5,164 nucleotides of DNA from an uncultured Bacteroidota bacterium (GCA_946479055.1 CAMLEX010000408.1:1-5164), one strand, 5' to 3'; positions 1 through 5,164 are shown, counted from the stretch's first letter. Numbers and translations are program-made. Notes: generated from the letters alone by a model not told the origin.

Positions 1-1199
1 ATTTTAAAAATCTCAGCCAGTTCCTGCTGAACACCAAAGGGACGTTGCGTACCGGTCCAGACAGTCAGCTTTCCATCAACCCACTCTGCCACCGCTGCTC
101 TTGGTTCCAATGGTACATGTGCTATATAATGGATGTTATATGTTTTGGAATGTTTGAAGTCAGCTTCTTTTAATCCGCGTTCTATATCTCCTTTTATATC
201 ACCAGGATTTCTGCCGCCATCGGCACGGACTGCATCCTGAACGAGCCAGTCAAATATGTTTTCATTCGATGGTTGCCCTTTGCGTTCTTCCCATTTGGCA
301 TTAATGGACTGCAAGGCTTTTCTGGCAGTTTTTATATCAGGTGCTGTTACTCCAACAAAGTTTCCATCCTTCACTACCGTTACACCCGGTATACTGCTTG
401 CTTTTGCAGTATCCGCTTCCAGCAATTTTGCCCCGTAGGAAGGAGCCCGCAACACTTTACCATACAACATACCCGGCAATTTCATATCCGAAACATATAC
501 ATGTTTACCGGTGATAAAAGTCCGTCCATTTACCCTGGGTACCGTTTTTCCTGCGACCTTCCAATCCTTTGCCGCAATCAACTGCACTTTTTCTGAAACA
601 GGCATCAGCAGTTGCTGACCCTTTGTTAATTCACCATAACCTATTTTTTTATTGGCAGCGTTATCAATGATCATTCCGTTCTCTGCTTTTAAATTAGCAG
701 CGGGAGTATTCCAGTTTTTTGCCGCCATTTCTATCATGCCTTCGCGGGCTGTGGCCGCAGCTTTACGCAATTGCGGACCCATTTGTGGAGTGGTGAGGCT
801 GCCATAAGTACCCCTGTCGTAAGGCACGAGGTCCGTATCTCCCATGATCATTGTAACAGATGAGATAGGCACCATCAATTCTTCCGCCACCAATTGCGAC
901 AATGATGTCCGTATGTTCTGTCCTACTTCCACTTTACCTGTGTACACGGTCACTTTTCCATCTTCGCCAATATGTATCCATGCGTCTACCTCGTTTACCG
1001 GATCGGGTGATGATTTGTGTAATAAAGTTTTGTTCTCAACTGAAAGGATATCTTGTAACACAAAGGCAACGATCAAACCACCGCCGGTGAGTTGAAGAAA
1101 TTTACGCCTGTCCAATGAGAATTGAAAACGTGGTTCAGGCGGCAGTTCATCCTTTTTTGGTTCAAATGGATGAGATAAATAATCCGGATTTTCCATCAT
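1..1199 (-). CDS. Molybdopterin-binding large subunit of an IorB-type molybdenum hydroxylase (partial, C-terminus beyond the left edge)
   Basis: I read this frame by hand: it is open from an ATG at 1199 to the left edge, giving about 399 residues of a family usually around 700-750, so the C-terminal half is missing. Residues 28-37 contain a twin-arginine motif (DRRKFLQL, R31-R32) followed by a Gly-rich hydrophobic stretch, indicating Tat export. Around residues 73-165 lies the first molybdenum-cofactor region, with TGKVEVGQ, LVAEEL, MGDT and GTYGS followed by a Gly/Ala/Arg-rich helix. From about residue 225 comes the aldehyde oxidase/xanthine dehydrogenase hammerhead region (VLRAPSYG, IPGVTVV), then HVPLEPRAAVAEW near the edge. 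Enzymes of this family hydroxylate N-heterocycles or oxidise aldehydes using water as oxygen donor; the substrate here cannot be read. It starts 7 bases after the small-subunit stop, so the two are surely co-transcribed. A second ATG directly follows the first, and there is no Shine-Dalgarno to choose between them. Family assignment is firm; the IorB label rather than another xanthine-oxidase-family name is likely. Confidence 0.93.
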   Translation of the reverse strand, partial: MMENPDYLSHPFEPKKDELPPEPRFQFSLDRRKFLQLTGGGLIVAFVLQDILSVENKTLLHKSSPDPVNEVDAWIHIGEDGKVTVYTGKVEVGQNIRTSLSQLVAEELMVPISSVTMIMGDTDLVPYDRGTYGSLTTPQMGPQLRKAAATAREGMIEMAAKNWNTPAANLKAENGMIIDNAANKKIGYGELTKGQQLLMPVSEKVQLIAAKDWKVAGKTVPRVNGRTFITGKHVYVSDMKLPGMLYGKVLRAPSYGAKLLEADTAKASSIPGVTVVKDGNFVGVTAPDIKTARKALQSINAKWEERKGQPSNENIFDWLVQDAVRADGGRNPGDIKGDIERGLKEADFKHSKTYNIHYIAHVPLEPRAAVAEWVDGKLTVWTGTQRPFGVQQELAEIFK

Positions 1200-1206
1200 T
1201 AGTTAT

Positions 1207-1656
1207 TTATGATTTAGAAGCCAGTTGAATGGCTTTAATAATATATGGATAGGTTCCGCAACGGCAGATATTCCTGTTCATTGCTTTTATAATGGCATCT
1301 TCCGAAGGGGAAGGATTGTTCTTCAGCAGTGACACTGCCGACATGATCATGCCCGAAGCACAATAGGAACATTGAAAACCATCTATAGTAAGAAAGGCCT
1401 CCTGCACTGCATGGAGTTTTCCGTTTATTTCGAGACCTTCAATAGTGGTCACCTCTTTGCCGACAACGGAATTGACAGGTGTAATACAGGATGGCGAAGG
1501 ATTACCGTTTACCAGCACCGTGCAGGCGCCACAAGCTCCTTCGCCGCAGCCATATTTGCTGCCGGTTAAACCAAGGTTGTCACGCAATACGGTCAATAAT
1601 TCAACATCAGGATCCACCGTTACTTCGTGCTTTACACCATTAATAGTTAAAACCAT
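1207..1656 (-). CDS. (2Fe-2S)-binding small subunit of an IorA-type molybdenum hydroxylase
   Basis: This 149-residue protein has the normal length and layout of the iron-sulfur subunit of xanthine-oxidase-family enzymes. The N-terminal plant-type ferredoxin domain binds one [2Fe-2S] cluster through C37, C42, C45 and C57 (motif CGEGACGACTVLVNG). The C-terminal helical domain binds the second through C96 and C99 (QCSYCASGM) and C131 and C133 (NICRCGTYPYI). All eight ligands are present. It passes electrons from the molybdenum site of the partner subunit encoded just downstream toward an outside acceptor. No FAD subunit gene is seen between or before the two, consistent with the two-subunit isoquinoline 1-oxidoreductase type. 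It has no signal peptide of its own, so export would have to be as a folded complex with the Tat-signal-bearing large subunit (inference). The ATG at 1656 gives the family's standard N-terminus (MVLTINGVKHEV). Its first five codons and leader recur at 3204-3256. Confidence 0.95.
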   Translation of the reverse strand: MVLTINGVKHEVTVDPDVELLTVLRDNLGLTGSKYGCGEGACGACTVLVNGNPSPSCITPVNSVVGKEVTTIEGLEINGKLHAVQEAFLTIDGFQCSYCASGMIMSAVSLLKNNPSPSEDAIIKAMNRNICRCGTYPYIIKAIQLASKS

Positions 1657-1695
1657 GATTAAGGTTTTTATGTGATTGTGAATTTACAAAATATG
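1642..1695. repeat. Direct repeat, copy 1: 5' end and leader of the iorA-like gene
   Basis: This 54-bp copy covers the first five codons of the minus-strand small-subunit gene plus 39 bp of its leader. It matches 3204-3256 in the same orientation: 19 consecutive identical bases at 1642-1660, then four substitutions and one single-base indel, about 49 of 54 positions identical. Similarity stops abruptly inside the coding sequence and again after 1695. The two copies flank the GH172 gene. Confidence 0.85.
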
Positions 1696-1699
1696 TAAA
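1683..1699. promoter_or_regulatory. Inverted repeat TTTACA-N5-TGTAAA upstream of the iorA-like gene (candidate operator)
   Basis: The half-sites TTTACA (1683-1688) and TGTAAA (1694-1699) are perfect inverted repeats with a 5-bp centre, lying 27-43 bases before the minus-strand start codon, where a promoter or repressor site would be expected. The left half-site is inside the 54-bp direct repeat; the second copy at 3204-3256 keeps TTTACA but has lost the right half. No regulator is encoded in the window, so a role as operator is inference. Confidence 0.3.
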
Positions 1700-1748
1700 A
1701 CCGATCCTGCAGCGTTCGTTAATTAACAATCTATTCTTATAGTCAGCT

Positions 1749-1862
1749 TTATCTTTTATAGCTATTCAGTTTAAATGCAATTGAAATAATACCCGGTTCA
1801 TCTTGATTAATGATAAGTTGTTTCATGAAAATACTAATTTCCTGACGTGTTCCTTTATGCAT
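1749..1862 (-). other. Short open frame, 37 codons, possible gene relic or chance ORF
   Basis: On the minus strand an ATG at 1862 opens a 37-residue frame ending with a stop at 1749-1751; the frame is actually open for about 20 codons further upstream. The predicted peptide is mixed in composition, contains NQDEPGIISIAF near the middle and ends in NSYKR, which looks more protein-like than typical AT-rich intergenic translation. I do not recognise a family. It has no ribosome-binding signal and sits inside the divergent promoter region. It could be the C-terminal remnant of a lost gene, a small protein, or chance. Confidence 0.15.
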
Positions 1863-1872
1863 CACTTGCTTA

Positions 1873-1892
1873 TTAGCTGCGAATTCAGCTAA
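1873..1892. promoter_or_regulatory. Inverted repeat TTAGCTG-N6-CAGCTAA upstream of the GH172 gene (candidate operator)
   Basis: A perfect 7-bp inverted repeat (1873-1879 and 1886-1892) with a 6-bp centre lies 67-87 bases before the GH172 start codon and just upstream of the candidate -7 element at 1904. This position and symmetry fit a dimeric regulator site. No regulator gene is in the window, and a chance palindrome in AT-rich DNA cannot be excluded. Confidence 0.3.
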
Positions 1893-1959
1893 AATAAAAA
1901 TCTTACATTTTTACTCAATCAAGAATTAACTTCATTTACAAACAACAAACCTTATAGCT

Positions 1960-3135
1960 ATGAGAAAAACAATGTTTTCTTTGTCATTCCTGCTTTATAC
2001 CAGTATATATAGTCAGCAGGTTCCGGCATTTAATGGACTGGATATGAATCTCGGTAATTTATCACGTTTATCGGATGCTAAAACAAGATCCATCAGCCCT
2101 GAAAATTTTACAGGTGCAAAAGGTAAAGGCGGTATGGCCGATCCATCGCTGGATAGCGGTAAAAGAAATGTGGCCAATTCATGGTATGCGGCAAAAGATC
2201 TTGGCAAAGGATGGAAAGTAAATCCCTTTTTAGAAATACTAGGTGGTGAAACAATAACGATAGCAGAAATAGAAGGGTCCGGCGCCATCCAGCATATATG
2301 GATGACGCCAACCGGTAACTGGCGTTTTTCTATTCTACGTTTTTACTGGGATGATGAAAAGGAACCTTCGGTTGAAGTGCCTGTAGGAGATTTTTTTGGA
2401 ATGGCGTTCAATGAATATGCTCCTTTGAATTCGTTGGCTGTTACCGTCAATCCCGGAAGTTCTTTCAATTGTTACTGGAAAATGCCGTTCCGAAAAAAAT
2501 GTAAAATAACCATGGAGAACGTGAATCACAGGGAATCCATGCGGCTTTATTACCAGGTGGATTATACATTGACGGAAGTAGGAGAGGACGAAGCTTATCT
2601 GCATGCCCAGTTCAGAAGATCCAATCCTACTACGGGCTCTCTGCATACAATGGTAGATAATATAAAAGGCAAAGGCCACTATGTGGGTTGCTACATGGCA
2701 TGGAATGTAAACAATAATGTGTGGTGGGGAGAAGGAGAAATAAAATTCTTTATGGATGGCGATACGCAATATCCTACCATTAATGGTACGGGCACGGAAG
2801 ATTATTTTTGCGGATCCTATAATTTTGAAAATAGTAAAACAAAGCAATACCAGGAATTTTCTACCGCGTATGCAGGCTTGCACCAGGTGATACGTCCTGA
2901 TGGTCTTTACAAATCGCAGCAAGCCTTTGGAATGTATCGCTGGCATATCATGGACCCCATCCGTTTTGAAAAAGATCTGCGCATTACTATACAGGACCTT
3001 GGCTGGCGCCACGATTGGAGGTATTACCCGCAAAAATCCGATATCTCTTCCGTGGCATTCTGGTATCAGCGGGAACCGCATGCGAAATTTCCAAAGCTGC
3101 CATCTAAAGATGATCTTGAAATTCCAAGATGGTAA
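1960..3135 (+). CDS. Secreted glycoside hydrolase family 172 (DUF2961) protein
   Basis: The complete 391-residue protein is of normal single-domain length for GH172. Characterised members are retaining furanosidases: a bifidobacterial alpha-D-fructofuranosidase/difructose dianhydride I enzyme and D-arabinofuranosidases that act on mycobacterial arabinan. Residues 1-18 form a short signal peptide with probable cleavage before QQ (SIYS-QQ) and no lipobox Cys, implying a periplasmic or secreted enzyme. Family hallmarks run the full length: MNLGNLSRLSDAKTRSISPE (29-48), HIWMTPTGNWRFSILRFYWD (112-131), EVPVGDFFGM (139-148), MPFRKKCKITMEN (175-187), GTGTEDYFCGSYNFE (276-290), YQEFSTAYAGL (297-307) and FGMYRWHIMDPIRF (323-336). 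E280 and E299 are the likely catalytic acids, by analogy with the two Glu residues of the bifidobacterial enzyme; that mapping is mine and needs an alignment. An internal ATG at codon 5 would shorten the signal peptide, so the first ATG is preferred. The exact substrate cannot be read. The gene is bracketed by 54-bp direct repeats. Confidence 0.94.
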   Translation: MRKTMFSLSFLLYTSIYSQQVPAFNGLDMNLGNLSRLSDAKTRSISPENFTGAKGKGGMADPSLDSGKRNVANSWYAAKDLGKGWKVNPFLEILGGETITIAEIEGSGAIQHIWMTPTGNWRFSILRFYWDDEKEPSVEVPVGDFFGMAFNEYAPLNSLAVTVNPGSSFNCYWKMPFRKKCKITMENVNHRESMRLYYQVDYTLTEVGEDEAYLHAQFRRSNPTTGSLHTMVDNIKGKGHYVGCYMAWNVNNNVWWGEGEIKFFMDGDTQYPTINGTGTEDYFCGSYNFENSKTKQYQEFSTAYAGLHQVIRPDGLYKSQQAFGMYRWHIMDPIRFEKDLRITIQDLGWRHDWRYYPQKSDISSVAFWYQREPHAKFPKLPSKDDLEIPRW

Positions 3136-3168
3136 GTTTTTTTAATTTCCGGTTCCACTGTTGTTCGT

Positions 3169-3197
3169 GTTGTTGGTGAGAAGAAAACACCAACAAC
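3169..3197. terminator. Stem-loop downstream of the GH172 gene (possible terminator)
   Basis: GTTGTTGGTG (3169-3178) and CACCAACAAC (3188-3197) form a perfect 10-bp stem with a 9-nt A-rich loop, 33 bases after the GH172 stop. A run of seven T lies before the stem (3137-3143), not after it, so this is not a canonical intrinsic terminator in either direction. It may still end or stabilise the GH172 transcript. It abuts the second direct-repeat copy, so it may instead mark a rearrangement junction. Confidence 0.4.
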
Positions 3198-3203
3198 GGC
3201 GTA

Positions 3204-3256
3204 AATAGTTAAAACCATGATTTAGGTTTATATGTGATTATAATTTACAAAAAATG
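3204..3256. repeat. Direct repeat, copy 2: displaced copy of the iorA-like start and leader
   Basis: Read on the minus strand this 53-bp copy gives the leader, the ATG at 3218 and the same first five codons (MVLTI) as the small-subunit gene. It then diverges completely. The frame continues for about 50 codons, antisense into the end of the GH172 gene, with no iron-sulfur cysteine pattern, so it is a relic and not a gene. Relative to copy 1 it carries four substitutions and one missing base. Confidence 0.85.
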
Positions 3257-3310
3257 AGCAGAACACTACGGAGAACAAGTAAGGCGGCTAATTAATATTT
3301 TGATATGCTG

Positions 3311-3402
3311 AAAAGTCCGAAGGACTTTAATATTAAAAACCGTGAGTTTCACTCACGGACGAGAAGCCCAAAAGCAGGACAACCCTGAGGGGGTTGAATG
3401 TG
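3311..3402 (+). repeat. Left arm of mirrored three-hairpin element
   Basis: This 92-nt arm contains three hairpins in order. The first is AAAGTCC-GAA-GGACTTT (3312-3328; 7-bp stem, 3-nt loop). The second is CCGTGAGT-TTC-ACTCACGG (3340-3358; 8-bp stem, 3-nt loop). The third is CAACCC-TGAGG-GGGTTG (3380-3396; 6-bp stem, 5-nt loop), followed by AATGTG. The arm aligns end to end, in reverse complement, with 3441-3533. No transposase or inverted-repeat-bounded ORF is present, so this looks like a non-autonomous REP-like palindromic unit or structured RNA. Confidence 0.8.
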
Positions 3403-3440
3403 CGAGAATGCCGAAAAGGTATGAATATTTTTTTGTGAGT

Positions 3441-3533
3441 CACATTCAACCCCTTCAGGGTTGACGTCGTTTTATTTTCTGCAATCCCCTGATTGCATCA
3501 GGGGTTATTCATATTAAAGCCCTTTGGGCTTTT
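3441..3533 (-). repeat. Right arm of mirrored three-hairpin element
   Basis: The 93-nt arm is the inverted partner of 3311-3402. From the inside outward it has CAACCC-CTTCA-GGGTTG (3447-3463), CCCCTGAT-TGC-ATCAGGGG (3486-3504; 8-bp stem, 3-nt loop) and AAAGCCC-TTT-GGGCTTT (3516-3532; 7-bp stem, 3-nt loop). The innermost 23 nt match the left arm at 22 positions. The outer 25 nt match at 21. The middle hairpins differ in sequence but have the same size. A 38-nt spacer (3403-3440) separates the arms. Confidence 0.8.
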
Positions 3534-3698
3534 ATACTCGTATAAATTGACATAGCACCAGCAAGAATCATTGAAAAATCAGTGACATCGTAAAAAACAT
3601 TATCGTGATTGATTCAACCGGCACCCATCGTACTATTCAATTTTAGTTGTTACTTCGAAGGATAATAATAAAACGATTGATCCTACAAACTACATCAG

Positions 3699-5150
3699 AT
3701 GAAAAAAACATTCTCCTTTATTACGGCGTTGATCGCTTTTTACCTTGCTTCATCGCAACCTTTCGAAGCTAATTGGGCCTCGCTCAATAAACGGAAGATA
3801 CCGGAATGGTTTCACCAGGATAAGTTCGGCATATTTATTCACTGGGGCCTGTATGCGGTGCCTTCTTATGCGCCAGTGATACCCAACAGCGGTGACAGTT
3901 ATGCAGAATGGTATTGGTACCGTCTTAATGAAAAGAAAAAAGAATTTAAAGAATTTCATGATAAGAATTACGGAGCTGATTTTTTATACCCGCAATTTGA
4001 AACGCAGTTTAAAGCCGAACTATTTGATCCACAGCAATGGGCCGATGTGTTTAAAAAATCTGGCGCACGGTACGTGGTCTTAACATCCAAACACCATGAA
4101 GGTTATTGCTTATGGAACAGCGCTGAAGCGGACCGTACCTGGCAAAGACCCTGGAACGCAGTAACAGGTACACCTAAACGTGATCTCCTGGGTGACCTCA
4201 GTAACGCGGTCAGGTCATCCGGCTTAAAAATGGGTTATTATTATTCGCTCTATGAATGGTTTAATCCACTATGGCTAACCGATAAAAAAAGATATGTAAC
4301 CGAGCATATGATACCCCAGTTCAAAGACCTGGTAACAAAATATAAACCGGCTGTTATATTTTCTGATGGTGAATGGGAGCTGTCTGATACAGCCTGGCAA
4401 AGTGAAAAGTTACTGGCCTGGTTGTTTAATGAATCACCGGTAGCGAAGGAAGTAGTGGTAAATGACCGCTGGGGAGGTAATACCCGTGGAAAAAATACCG
4501 GGGCCACCTACACTACGTCCGAATACGGAAGTGGTATGGACGCGAGTGTAACCTGGGAAGAAAACCAGGGTATCGGTCACTCGTACGGATACAACCGCAA
4601 TGAAAAGCTGGAAGATTATAAAAGCAGTCGTGATCTAATTTTAGTGCTGGTAGATATTGTATCAAGAGGTGGTAACCTGTTGCTGGATGTTGGTCCAACC
4701 GCCGATGGCCGCATCCCGGTCATTATGCAGCAACGTTTGGCAGATATGGGAACCTGGCTGCAAACAAATGGAGAAGCTATTTATGGAACAAAAGCGTACA
4801 AACAGTCTTATCAATGGAGCGAGGGTAAAATACCCCAAAAAAAGGATGAGAGTTTTATGTCAGGTTATAGTGTAAGCAAGCTGGTAAAACCCAACAAGAA
4901 CAATGCGCATATCGAAGCATTTTTCACTACCAAAAACAAAGACCTGTTTTGTATTGTTCCTGGCTACCGTTCAAAAATAAAGCTGCGCAATTTTAAACCC
5001 GCGGCAGGAACTACGGTTAGCATTTTAGGCAACAATAAATCATTGTCCTTTAAACAAGCCGGTACTGATTGTATCATCGATCTTTCCGGCATGCAACCCG
5101 GTGAAATGTTGGCGGAGCTATTTGTTATTAAACTTAAAAACGCTTTATAA
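3699..5150 (+). CDS. Secreted alpha-L-fucosidase, glycoside hydrolase family 29
   Basis: The complete 483-residue protein is of typical length for a GH29 retaining exo-alpha-L-fucosidase, which removes terminal L-fucose from glycans. Residues 1-19 are a signal peptide (Lys-rich start, hydrophobic core, cleavage ASS-QP) without a lipobox, so it is probably periplasmic or secreted. The catalytic barrel opens with WFHQDKFGIFIHWGLYAVPS (37-56). YVVLTSKHHEGYCLW (125-139) contains the fucose-binding His pair H132-H133. FSDGEWE (221-227) places the likely nucleophile at D223. YTTSEYGSG (271-279) and TWEENQGIGHSYGYNRNE (285-302) hold acid/base candidates E275 and E287, which I cannot decide between by reading. 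The family signature NLLLDVGPTADGRIP spans 326-340. About residues 395-480 form the C-terminal beta-sandwich. The ATG at 3699 is the only start that gives a proper signal peptide; no Shine-Dalgarno precedes it. With the GH172 gene upstream it suggests processing of fucose- and furanose-bearing polymers, but the 563-bp gap makes shared transcription unlikely. Confidence 0.96.
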   Translation: MKKTFSFITALIAFYLASSQPFEANWASLNKRKIPEWFHQDKFGIFIHWGLYAVPSYAPVIPNSGDSYAEWYWYRLNEKKKEFKEFHDKNYGADFLYPQFETQFKAELFDPQQWADVFKKSGARYVVLTSKHHEGYCLWNSAEADRTWQRPWNAVTGTPKRDLLGDLSNAVRSSGLKMGYYYSLYEWFNPLWLTDKKRYVTEHMIPQFKDLVTKYKPAVIFSDGEWELSDTAWQSEKLLAWLFNESPVAKEVVVNDRWGGNTRGKNTGATYTTSEYGSGMDASVTWEENQGIGHSYGYNRNEKLEDYKSSRDLILVLVDIVSRGGNLLLDVGPTADGRIPVIMQQRLADMGTWLQTNGEAIYGTKAYKQSYQWSEGKIPQKKDESFMSGYSVSKLVKPNKNNAHIEAFFTTKNKDLFCIVPGYRSKIKLRNFKPAAGTTVSILGNNKSLSFKQAGTDCIIDLSGMQPGEMLAELFVIKLKNAL

Positions 5151-5164
5151 GGTTGAGAGTAATA

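Larger units (their letters stand above)
1657..1959. promoter_or_regulatory. Divergent intergenic region between the iorA-like gene and the GH172 gene
   Basis: This 303-bp AT-rich stretch must hold the promoters of both flanking genes. For the plus-strand gene, TACATTTT at 1904-1911 matches the Bacteroidota -7 element TAnnTTTG at 7 of 8 positions and lies 48 bases before the ATG. I see no convincing TTTG -33 partner at the usual spacing, so the call is weak. For the minus-strand gene, TATTTTG, read on that strand inside the inverted repeat at 1683-1699, is only an approximate -7 match. The region also holds two inverted repeats listed separately, short palindromes GTTAATTAAC (1718-1727) and TTTCATGAAA (1821-1830), and a short minus-strand open frame (1749-1862). 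Neither gene has a Shine-Dalgarno sequence, which is normal for this phylum. Confidence 0.5.
3136..3698. other. Gene-free region between the GH172 and GH29 genes
   Basis: No convincing coding sequence occupies these 563 bp. From left to right it holds a T tract, the 10-bp stem-loop (3169-3197), the displaced direct repeat (3204-3256), about 54 bp with nothing recognised, the mirrored hairpin element (3311-3533), a small palindrome TTTATAC-TC-GTATAAA (3531-3546) and about 150 bp leading to the GH29 start. That last part should contain the GH29 promoter, but I found no clear TAnnTTTG/TTTG pair. Its length and structure argue against simple co-transcription of the two hydrolases. Confidence 0.7.

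Noticed and set aside
256..1095. Several plus-strand open frames in the first 1.1 kb
   Set aside because: They overlap the continuous minus-strand large-subunit frame, which carries clear xanthine-oxidase-family motifs; the plus-strand translations do not resemble proteins.
1718..1727. GTTAATTAAC palindrome as an operator
   Set aside because: A 10-bp AT-rich palindrome without an extended symmetric flank is readily expected by chance in this intergenic region.
2335..3081. Long 248-codon minus-strand open frame opposite the GH172 gene
   Set aside because: It lies wholly antisense to a full-length GH172 protein with family motifs throughout, and its own translation shows no recognisable domain; it is a coding-strand shadow.
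3311..3533. CRISPR array
   Set aside because: The repeated units are inverted pairs of palindromes of unequal sequence, not evenly spaced direct repeats with unique spacers, and no cas gene is present.
3311..3533. Intact insertion sequence or miniature transposon with terminal inverted repeats
   Set aside because: The inverted arms form nearly the whole element with a 38-nt centre and no ORF, and I see no flanking target-site duplication; a REP/BIME-like unit fits better.
3661..3666. GAAGGA-like ribosome binding site before the GH29 gene
   Set aside because: It lies nearly 40 bases before the start codon, too far to act as a Shine-Dalgarno; the other genes also lack one.
1960..5150. GH172-GH29 operon
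   Set aside because: The 563-bp gap contains a stem-loop, a displaced repeat and the mirrored element, so co-transcription is not supported by the sequence.

Overview
The window looks like a chromosomal segment of a Bacteroidota bacterium, plausibly a soil or environmental Chitinophagaceae-type organism. The clues are moderate-to-low GC, A-rich leaders without Shine-Dalgarno sequences, secretory signal peptides that end just before Gln, and a pairing of carbohydrate-active enzymes typical of that phylum. The genus-level guess is inference only.

Left third (1-1656, minus strand): a two-gene unit for a molybdenum hydroxylase of the isoquinoline 1-oxidoreductase (IorAB) type. The small subunit with two [2Fe-2S] clusters comes first (1207-1656). 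Seven bases later begins the large molybdopterin-binding subunit, which carries a twin-arginine signal and runs off the left edge after about 399 residues. The pair probably forms an exported oxidoreductase acting on an N-heterocycle or aldehyde.

Centre (1960-3135, plus strand): a complete secreted GH172 (DUF2961) glycoside hydrolase, divergent from the iorAB-like pair across a 303-bp intergenic region. Right third (3699-5150, plus strand): a complete secreted GH29 alpha-L-fucosidase. The two hydrolases are co-directional but separated by 563 bp with its own structure, so they are probably separate transcription units. Together they suggest attack on fucose- and furanose-containing glycans; no SusC/SusD pair is in view.

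The most unusual content is non-coding. (a) A ~54-bp sequence spanning the first five codons and the leader of the small-subunit gene (1642-1695) is repeated in direct orientation at 3204-3256 with about 49 of 54 positions identical. The two copies bracket the GH172 gene and its upstream region as if it were a ~1.5-kb cassette. (b) At 3311-3533 there is a mirrored element: two ~92-nt arms in opposite orientation around a 38-nt spacer, each arm containing three hairpins in the same order. Where the arms differ in sequence, the hairpin stems are kept by compensatory changes and the stem and loop lengths are unchanged. This resembles a REP/BIME-like interspersed repeat or a structured RNA element rather than random intergenic DNA.
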